Source: Candidatus Zhuqueibacterota bacterium (GTDB lineage: Bacteria > Zhuqueibacterota > Zhuqueibacteria > Zhuqueibacterales > Zhuqueibacteraceae). From it: DNA of 12,339 nt. The position numbers were made by a program, and so were the translations under genes. Shown here in pieces: positions 7,701 to 12,339 of this stretch. Below the pieces are notes generated by a model, which was given only the letters and a program-made list of their open reading frames with translations, had not been told where the DNA came from and did no database searches. Position 1 is the first letter of the stretch. Each line of letters starts with the position of its first letter. The stretch is taken from contig JABWAN010000062.1 of NCBI GenBank assembly GCA_013361015.1, positions 1-12,339 of the forward strand. Reading direction: 5' to 3'.

Positions 7701-10700
7701 GATTATCCACTTTGTCCGCGACCTTCACAACAAAAGGCGCGGGCAAAGGATTATTCACAACACCGGAGAGACTGTCGCCGGAAATTTCTTTGAGCACGAA
7801 CGGTGCGCCCGTGCGTGCGCTCGCTTGAAAGATGATCGGCGAGCCGTCCACTGCGGCTACGGAGGCAGCTTGCACTTTGTTATTGTTCGTGCCGGGAATG
7901 TTGCCCAGCGTGAGCTTCACGCTCGCCGTGCCCGTCGAATCGGTTTTCACGGTGAAAGGAGAAGCGCCGCCATTGAGTTTGCCGTTGCCTTCGATGATCG
8001 TGAAGACCACGTCTTGTTGCGCGACCGGTTTATCCAGCGTGTCGGTGATCATCACTTTGAACGGATTCACGAGCGGGTCGCCCGCAACGCCGCTTTGATT
8101 ATTCCCCGAAACCAGCGCCATGGCTTTCAAGCTCGCAGTGTTGATGGTAAAATTTCGCGGCGAGCCTTGCAAGGCCTGGCCGTTGTGCTCCGCCGTCGCG
8201 CGCACTTTGTTTTGCGCACCCGCGACCGGCCCGGTGACGAACGGCGCACCCACTTCGCCATTGCTATCCGTGCGCAGCAACGCGCTGCTCGCGCCATTGA
8301 TGGCGCCGTTGCCGGCATCCACAATGAAATTCACTGCCGCACCGGAGATGGGATTGTTGTCCGCATCTGTGACGCGCACAGTGAGCGGATTGGCAACCAA
8401 TGTCGCCGCGCTCGTGAGTTGATTGTCGCCCGATACTTTCGCGAGCTTTGCAGGGATTGCAGCTTTCGCAGTGAAAGTAATCCCGCCTTGCGGCACCAAG
8501 CCGTTCGCGCTCGCCGTCACGGTATTATCAACTCCGGCATTCGGCCCGAGCGTCAATATCACACTGGCAAACCCGTTCGCATCTGCAGCCACGACTTGCG
8601 AGGAGTTGCCATTGCCGAGGTTGCCGTTGCCGCCAGTCACTTGAAACTGCACATTCACATTGCCAACACCGTTGCCGAAATTATCCGTCACCTTTACGAC
8701 CAGCGGCGCGCCCAGCGGTTGTCCCGCGGAACCGCGTTGATTGTTGCCGCTCGCCTCCACCAGCTTTGCGGCGGCTCCGGCATTCGCTTGCGCATTGAAC
8801 AAAACCGGCGAGCCGCTCAAAGCACTCTCTGCACCGAGCGCAAGCGCTTGCACTTGTTGTGCACCCGCAGTGTCGCCGAGCGTCCAACTCGCGGCGAGCT
8901 GGCCGTTGTTGCCCGTGGCCGGAATGATTTTTACATCATCAATATAGAACGTGCCCTTGCCGTTGGTGCGGAAATAAAGATTACGCTTACCTGCCAGGCC
9001 GTTCGTGGCTTGTAAAGTGAAGCGCTGCCAATTCGCGCCCGTGGCTTCCGGACCAATATCAAAAATCTGATCAACAAAATTGCCGTTCGCATCATTCACG
9101 CGCCACAACACGCGCAGCACGCCGCTATCGATCTGCGCATAGAATGAAAGATAATAGGCCGCGTTCGATTCATACGACACGGCTTGCGTAACGCCGATGT
9201 TCGAGCGGCTCGAATTGATCAACAGACTCTGTACGCCGTCGTGCTTGGCTTGCGTAGAGACTTGCACTTCTTGCGGAGTGGACGAGCCCTCCAAGTTCCA
9301 GTCGTTCGGCGCATTGTTCGTATCGAATTCAAAGCCGGAGTTGAGCACGGCATTGTGCGCGTTCGTTTTGCCGCCGCCGCGCAATGTTTCAAATTCAACC
9401 GGAAATTTGGCAATGTTGGTATTGTTGCTATCCGTCACTCTCACCACGAGCGGATTCACCAGCTTCGCGCCCACTTGTCCAGTTTGGTTGGAGCCGCTTA
9501 CGAGTGCGAGCTTATTGCCAATGCCGGAAGTCGTGGTCGCCGTGAAATTGATGGCTTGTGACGTGAAGGCAGCGCGCGCTTCAACTGTATTGCTCGCGCC
9601 GTCATTGCCCAAGGTCAAACTTGCGGAAGCTTTGCCCGTGCTGTCACTTTTCGAGCGAAAGGTCGAGAGTGTGCCATTGCCTGCGGTCACGACCCACGCG
9701 ACGTCGGCATTCGCCGTGGGATTGCCGAAGCTATCCGAAACGAGCACGGTGAAAGGCAATGCCAGCGTCTGCCCGGCCGGCCCGGATTGATTGTTGCCCG
9801 AAGCGAGCGCCAGCACAGCAGGCAACGCCGCTTTGGCAGTGAGATTGAAAAGCGCGGGCGGCAATGCTGCGTAGCGCGCTTCGACAACGACCGGTCCGAC
9901 TTGGTCGCCAAGCGTGACCTCAGTCGCGGCAATACCGTTAAGATCCGTAATGCTGCCACCTTCTTCTTTGCCTTGCGGCTCATAGTTCGGATCGCTGGTG
10001 ATGAGAATTTTATCCAAACGGGTGTCGTGCGCACGGCCTTCAAACACGAGCGTGTGTGTGCCGGCTGCGAAGTTGTAAGTTTTCGGATCGGTTTGCGGAT
10101 TGTCCGGCGTGCCGCTGCCACGTTCGCTCAACAGATCCCACGCCCATTTACTCGAACGCGCGTTTTGAAAAACGTCGTAAGTAAAAGAGGCCGCGCCGTC
10201 AACGCTCACGGTCCACGAATTATGGCCGCTCGCGCCGGGCGTTAAGCTCCGCGTCCACAAGTAATATGTGCCGCTCTTTTTGATTTCAAAAGTATACAAC
10301 GCGGAGCCGGCATCAGCTTGCGGATTGGGATACACCACATATTCTCCGCCGGAAGCCGCGGTGTCCGCCAGTGTAATAAGCGGCGCGGTGATGATGCCGG
10401 ACTCGGCTTCCAGGCGAATGTGTTCGTCGGATCTGGTAAAAGTCGCCTCGCCCAGCGTTGCCGTGAATTTGACTTCGGCATCTGCGATCGGATTGTCGAA
10501 CGCATCGTTGAGCTGTACTCTCAACGGCTGGTTGAGCTTCTGTCCCACTCGGCCCGATTGATTATCGCCGCTCACGACGATGAGCGCCTTGGGTGCGGCC
10601 GGCGTTGCGCCCGCTTCAAATTTCGTGATGGCATTCTGCGCGAACAATGTGCTTTCCATCACAAAGCCGGAGAAGGTGCCATTCTCGCGTTTGGCCACGT

Positions 10701-12339
10701 CCAATAACGTGCGATCGAATTGGCCGTTGATGTAGACGTCGAAATAATGCGCATCGCTCTCTTTGCGAATCACAACCTTCATCGTGCTGCCCGCAGTGGG
10801 CGCCGGGCCGAAGGAGGTGCCTTCATTGATCAAAGTCGCGCCTTCGACTTGGCCGTTCTGCACGTGATACAGGCGCGTCCGGTTCGCTTGCGTGTAATGT
10901 TGAATGAAATAACCGTTGGGGGTGGTGGAGAACGAGTCTGCCATCACCAATACCCCCGCATAGTTCGCACCGAAAGTGGTGACGCCCGCGCCGAAAGTGA
11001 TCGTCACTTCCTGCGCGTTGCGTGCTTTCCTAAAAACTCCGGTGCTCCAAATATCGAGCGAAGCCGTGTGTTGCACTTCGTTGTTCACAATTTGCACGCG
11101 TGGATCAACCGACCAATCCGCGCCCAACACCGGTCCGGTGCGGTTGAAATCATCCGAGGTGAGGCTCAACGCAGAAGTCGTGGCGAAGATGACGTTCGAG
11201 ATATTCGAAACATTGTTCGCCTCGTCGGCAGATTTGATTGCGAAGTAATACGTCGTGTTGCTCTGCAAATTGCCCACGATCACATTCTCAATCACGCCCG
11301 CCGGGCTGGGACTGCTAAGGCCCGCCACGTGCGTGGCTGCGCTGAAGTTCCCGCTATTGATCGGGCCGGTAGAATAGCGCAAATCATAGGAGCGCGCCGT
11401 GCCGTTCGTCCCGTCATCGCCGGGCGCGGTCCAACTCAACGCTACGCTCGCAGAAGTGGAAGAGGCCACGCTCAAATCCGTGATGGCCGACGGCGGAGTC
11501 GAATCGGAGGCGCGCGAGAGGTGCACGTCGTCAACGCCGTCGTTGGTGTTGCCGTGCACCAACAAGCCTGCGTATTGCGTTCCCGTGTTGCCTTGCAGCT
11601 TGTTAATGTCCGTCAGCGTCGCATCGAATTGTCCGTTAATATAAGTCGTAAAGTGATGGCCACCCGCATCGGAAGCCAATTCTACGCGGAACACGTCGCC
11701 TGCTTGCGGCGCAGGCCGTTGTCCGGCGATGCTCATGATCTGTTGTCCGGGCACGCCGTTCAACAAGGTCCACAAACGCACGTTCGCACCGTTTCGGAAA
11801 ACCATGTAGCCGTTCGCCGTGGTCGTTGTATTATCCAACCTCACCGCCGCGGAAGTGAAATCGCGGCCCACGCCGTCGGAAAGACTGCCATATTTAAATT
11901 CGATCACATTGGGATTCACGATAACGGTGGGGATGGCGAGATGGTTGTTCCAGGCATCGGTCGTGGAAGTATTCACCAACTCATTGCTCTGCACTTGAAA
12001 ACCGGGGTGCGCAGACCAGCTCGCACTCAACACGCCACTATTGAAGTCATCGAAGAAGTCATTTACCCCGCCGCCGCCTTGCATGGCGTTGAACCATTCC
12101 TGCGCCATGATATCATAACCGGCGTCGTTCAGATGTTTATCATCATCCATCAAAGTATTCTGCCAATCCGGCTCGGACAAGATACGCGACTCCATATCGA
12201 CGAGCACCACGTCCTGTCCGTTCGCGACTTTACTGCTCACCAGCGCGGGCAGCATTGCGTTCAAGCTCGCATTGACGGATTGTTTTGCATCGCGCCGCGG
12301 AATCGTGGTGGAGAGATAAGTTCTTGCGGAAGGATTTTG
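4732..12339 (-). CDS. Giant secreted SGNH hydrolase / Ig-like repeat / CBM protein with T9SS sorting domain (5' end outside window)
   Basis: The minus-strand frame is open from the window edge (12339) to the TGA at 4732-4734, giving 2,535 visible residues. The TTG at 12264 is not the start: 25 further in-frame codons upstream without a stop continue an SGNH-hydrolase-like sequence. Domain order from the N-terminal side, by position: SGNH/GDSL hydrolase C-terminus with DDKHLNDAGY (12339-12082); jelly-roll domain (12063-11510); fibronectin III (11502-11173); second jelly-roll (11160-10611); thirteen Ig-like Big-1-type repeats (10593-5586) with two carbohydrate-binding-like inserts; He_PIG/cadherin-like domain (5583-5300); PKD-like domain (5298-5040); T9SS type-A sorting domain (5010-4735). 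The signal peptide must lie beyond the window. The protein should cross the inner membrane by Sec, leave through T9SS and be anchored or released. The hydrolase plus carbohydrate-binding modules suggest an esterase or deacetylase acting on a polysaccharide, with the Ig array as a long stalk; the substrate is not known. An intrinsic terminator follows the stop. Confidence 0.92.
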   Translation of the reverse strand, partial: QNPSARTYLSTTIPRRDAKQSVNASLNAMLPALVSSKVANGQDVVLVDMESRILSEPDWQNTLMDDDKHLNDAGYDIMAQEWFNAMQGGGGVNDFFDDFNSGVLSASWSAHPGFQVQSNELVNTSTTDAWNNHLAIPTVIVNPNVIEFKYGSLSDGVGRDFTSAAVRLDNTTTTANGYMVFRNGANVRLWTLLNGVPGQQIMSIAGQRPAPQAGDVFRVELASDAGGHHFTTYINGQFDATLTDINKLQGNTGTQYAGLLVHGNTNDGVDDVHLSRASDSTPPSAITDLSVASSTSASVALSWTAPGDDGTNGTARSYDLRYSTGPINSGNFSAATHVAGLSSPSPAGVIENVIVGNLQSNTTYYFAIKSADEANNVSNISNVIFATTSALSLTSDDFNRTGPVLGADWSVDPRVQIVNNEVQHTASLDIWSTGVFRKARNAQEVTITFGAGVTTFGANYAGVLVMADSFSTTPNGYFIQHYTQANRTRLYHVQNGQVEGATLINEGTSFGPAPTAGSTMKVVIRKESDAHYFDVYINGQFDRTLLDVAKRENGTFSGFVMESTLFAQNAITKFEAGATPAAPKALIVVSGDNQSGRVGQKLNQPLRVQLNDAFDNPIADAEVKFTATLGEATFTRSDEHIRLEAESGIITAPLITLADTAASGGEYVVYPNPQADAGSALYTFEIKKSGTYYLWTRSLTPGASGHNSWTVSVDGAASFTYDVFQNARSSKWAWDLLSERGSGTPDNPQTDPKTYNFAAGTHTLVFEGRAHDTRLDKILITSDPNYEPQGKEEGGSITDLNGIAATEVTLGDQVGPVVVEARYAALPPALFNLTAKAALPAVLALASGNNQSGPAGQTLALPFTVLVSDSFGNPTANADVAWVVTAGNGTLSTFRSKSDSTGKASASLTLGNDGASNTVEARAAFTSQAINFTATTTSGIGNKLALVSGSNQTGQVGAKLVNPLVVRVTDSNNTNIAKFPVEFETLRGGGKTNAHNAVLNSGFEFDTNNAPNDWNLEGSSTPQEVQVSTQAKHDGVQSLLINSSRSNIGVTQAVSYESNAAYYLSFYAQIDSGVLRVLWRVNDANGNFVDQIFDIGPEATGANWQRFTLQATNGLAGKRNLYFRTNGKGTFYIDDVKIIPATGNNGQLAASWTLGDTAGAQQVQALALGAESALSGSPVLFNAQANAGAAAKLVEASGNNQRGSAGQPLGAPLVVKVTDNFGNGVGNVNVQFQVTGGNGNLGNGNSSQVVAADANGFASVILTLGPNAGVDNTVTASANGLVPQGGITFTAKAAIPAKLAKVSGDNQLTSAATLVANPLTVRVTDADNNPISGAAVNFIVDAGNGAINGASSALLRTDSNGEVGAPFVTGPVAGAQNKVRATAEHNGQALQGSPRNFTINTASLKAMALVSGNNQSGVAGDPLVNPFKVMITDTLDKPVAQQDVVFTIIEGNGKLNGGASPFTVKTDSTGTASVKLTLGNIPGTNNNKVQAASVAAVDGSPIIFQASARTGAPFVLKEISGDSLSGVVNNPLPAPFVVKVADKVDNPLASVDVVFEVIAGGGHLNGAAKDTIKTNAQGLAQVTLTAGSTSGLYNNKVQARAFNGTLELNNSPLTFIASATPSRARAMQLASGNRQTGSAGEALSNALRVRVVDAQGNPIKDHAVRFRSSGQSNGSFGNATTRDTTAISDANGYAQVPWLLGSAILPDSQSVTASANDGLQDLQGSPVKFVAFATAGLPSAITSTIAGDSPVPADGQARAMITVMVKDKFGNPIADKPVQLVVSGSLNDVRQPGKTNAEGKALGSLASTKAELKIITAKVDGQYDLSNGAKVRFEPLAAKELTYLGGNGQTGNVNTALPDQLCVKVEDQFGNGVPGFTVSFEVDGGNGRFIGASQIVSDSVGMACVSYVLGASAVENRVRATAPGLRNSPFLFVLNAKNQAARKLLATSGNNQVGVVLENLAKPLVMRVVDRDDRIVAGAEVMFEVTFGGGQVNGGAQALVKSNEHGEASVTWRLGPNAGTNVVRASSSGLTGSPFDFQASAQSGSPAHLVLQSGNNASGTVNQELATPLTVRVTDANNNGIDGVPVIFELIQGSGQLADNVVNTSNGGFAASKITFGQESGPRLVRASASNLQGSPQWFTVIARPANATTMQAVSRTNNQNGTVNLPLNFPLQVKVGDQFGNPISGVSIDFVVTKGGGNFNGQPTATALTNDKGIAEVKWTVRAGRNEAEAMGLGLTGSPILFVGTGVTGNNFPIFVDVPDQNVREGDRMEFVLQATDADNDPIRYGAASLPPGAVFDSLGTRKFTWTTDENSAGHFEARFFVYDMRGGVDEELVTIDVANRNRAPVILSRNPVGTPGVYPDTSFAGGTITMRVNAEDPDGDVLSYRWLVNNQMTTNIASTFEFGNEQKWNTVEAWVFDREDTVRTSWVIKTPVQSQAVETIPEVFALSQNYPNPFNPTTTLGYELPRDVIVRLTIYNLLGQSVRVLVDEKQKAGQYTKQWDGRDDRGMMLPSGIYLYRIEAGEFISVKRMLLMK
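4735..5010 (-). other. T9SS type-A C-terminal sorting domain
   Basis: The last about 90 residues begin FALSQNYPNPFNPTTTLGYE and continue with VRLTIYNLLGQSVRVLV, AGQYTKQWDGRDDRG and SGIYLYRIEAGEF, ending in KRMLLMK. This is the conserved Por-secretion/FlgD-Ig-like sorting signal of FCB-group bacteria. It directs proteins from the periplasm through the type IX translocon, usually with removal of the domain. Its presence supports an extracellular or surface location. Confidence 0.92.
5040..5583 (-). other. He_PIG/cadherin-like domain followed by PKD-like domain
   Basis: This is part of the giant protein. The first domain (5583-5300) reads VPDQNVREGDRMEF, ATDADNDPIRY, LPPGAVFD, FTWTTDENSAGHFEARFFVYD and ends with NRNRAPV, typical of bacterial He_PIG/cadherin-like Ig folds, with an acidic DADND that could bind calcium. 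The second (5298-5040) has AEDPDGDVLSYRWLVN and VEAWVFDREDTVRTSWVI, a PKD-like pattern. Together they link the repeat array to the sorting domain. Confidence 0.7.
8917..9348 (-). other. CBM4/9-like domain inserted in Ig-like repeat 3
   Basis: About 144 residues start with VLNSGFEFD...DWNLEG, contain HDGVQSLLIN, YYLSFYAQIDSG, NWQRFTLQATN and close with GTFYIDDVKIIPA. This is the classic CBM4/9 (CenC-like) outline: an N-terminal N-x-G-F-E, a central K/H-x-G-x-x-S-L, a W-x-x-F strand and a terminal Y-I-D-D-V. The host Ig-like repeat resumes at GQLAASWTLGDTAG. Confidence 0.75.
9976..10419 (-). other. CBM6/CBM35-like domain inserted in Ig-like repeat 1
   Basis: About 148 residues begin with IRLEAESG and continue with ASGGEYVVYP, YTFEIKKSGTYYLWTR, a W in SSKWAWDLL, GTHTLVFEGRAHDTRLDKIL and end near DPNYEP. 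The E-A-E-S-G opening, the Y-x-L-W-x-R strand and the closing aG-x-HTL...R-x-x-x-x-x-LDK-I pattern are typical of CBM6/35-type carbohydrate-binding beta-sandwiches. The Ig-like repeat resumes directly after it (SITDLNGIAATEVTLGD). Confidence 0.7.
10611..12063 (-). other. Jelly-roll / fibronectin III / jelly-roll module
   Basis: This is part of the giant protein. Two concanavalin-like jelly-roll domains (12063-11510 and 11160-10611) flank a classic FN3 domain (11502-11173; PPSAITDLSV, LSWTAPGDDG, YDLRYS, TTYYFAIKSADEANNVS). The two jelly-rolls are paralogues. Both begin with a DDFN motif and a following W, both have NGYMVF/NGYFIQ, and both contain a near-identical strand, HHFTTYINGQFDATLTD versus HYFDVYINGQFDRTLLD. 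Such LamG-like domains usually bind glycans; binding is not provable from sequence. Confidence 0.75.
12082..12339 (-). other. SGNH/GDSL hydrolase domain, C-terminal part
   Basis: This is part of the giant protein. The visible end reads VVLVDMESR, then LMDDDKHLNDAGYDIMAQEW. The D-D-K-H-L-N-x-x-G-Y pattern is the family's block V, whose Asp and His (His codon at 12133-12135) complete the Ser-Asp-His catalytic set. The nucleophile Ser block (GDS), the Gly and Asn blocks and the signal peptide lie beyond the right edge. Family members are esterases, lipases and carbohydrate deacetylases; which one this is cannot be told here. Confidence 0.8.

Larger units (their letters stand above)
5586..10593 (-). 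repeat. Thirteen tandem Ig-like (Big-1/invasin-like) repeats
   Basis: Units start (minus strand) near 10593, 9819, 9516, 8769, 8451, 8124, 7800, 7464, 7125, 6822, 6516, 6201 and 5895. The consensus is SGNNQxGxxGxxLxxPLxVxVxDxxGNPIxxxxVxFxVxxGxG, then a D/N-x-x-G-x-A turn, then TLGxxxGxNxVxAxxxGLxGSPxxFxAxA. Spacing between successive SG positions is 99-115 residues, except after units 1 and 3 (257 and 249), which carry inserts. Conservation is at protein level; the DNA of different units has diverged, so the array is old rather than recently expanded. Unit 9 (7125-6825) is the most invasin-like (GDSPVPADGQ, VKDKFGNPIADKPV) and lacks the SGNNQ opening. In known proteins such arrays form rigid rods that hold binding domains away from the cell. 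Confidence 0.88.

Noticed and set aside
7354..9015. A 553-codon open frame on the plus strand
   Set aside because: It lies wholly antisense to the Ig-like repeat region, its translation is arginine/histidine/alanine-rich without recognisable domains, and it follows from the codon bias of the minus-strand gene. The same holds for the other plus-strand frames between 4852 and 11644.
5586..10593. Regular recurrence of similar short DNA strings (such as GGGATTGCCGAA) suggesting a CRISPR-like or satellite array
   Set aside because: The strings are the reverse complement of the conserved GNPI/GNNQ codons of the Ig-like repeats, spaced about 300 bp apart within one open frame; they are protein repeats.

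Overview
The window most likely comes from a Gram-negative bacterium of the FCB superphylum. It would fit a Calditrichota/KSB1- or Ignavibacteria-like lineage, though the exact phylum is inference. Three things point this way. The giant minus-strand protein ends in a type IX secretion (T9SS) type-A sorting domain with the QNYPNPFNPTT signature. Two DUF2723-type proteins carry the NGDNDTYP motif. The base composition is moderately GC-rich. No tRNA, rRNA, CRISPR array or insertion sequence was seen, and no stretch over 300 bases lacks a gene.

Layout: the left third (1-4555) is a plus-strand block of four genes. It holds the 3' part of a DUF2723-like gene (cut by the window edge), an ECF sigma factor, a zinc-finger anti-sigma factor with one membrane helix, and a complete 867-residue DUF2723/TPR membrane protein. 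The ECF/anti-sigma pair therefore sits between two paralogous DUF2723-type proteins. The 176-bp convergent gap (4556-4731) contains two hairpins. One is a clear intrinsic terminator for the minus strand; the other is a long imperfect palindrome without a T tract.

The right two thirds (4732-12339) is a single minus-strand gene that runs off the right edge. Its 2,535 visible residues read, in order: the C-terminal end of an SGNH/GDSL hydrolase with its catalytic DxxH; a jelly-roll domain; a fibronectin type III domain; a second, paralogous jelly-roll domain; thirteen Ig-like (Big-1/invasin-like) repeats; a cadherin/He_PIG-like domain; a PKD-like domain; and the T9SS sorting domain. Two of the thirteen Ig-like repeats (the 1st and 3rd) are split at the same loop by two different carbohydrate-binding-like modules, one CBM6/35-like and one CBM4/9-like.

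How it may work together (inference): the giant protein looks like a secreted or surface-anchored carbohydrate esterase/adhesin. DUF2723 is the family of human TMEM260, a GT-C O-mannosyltransferase that modifies Ig-like (IPT/TIG) folds. A DUF2723/TPR protein facing a thirteen-repeat Ig-like protein raises the possibility that it glycosylates such extracytoplasmic Ig folds, with the ECF/anti-sigma pair sensing envelope state. This is a hypothesis from domain content and proximity; the genes are convergent, not one operon.
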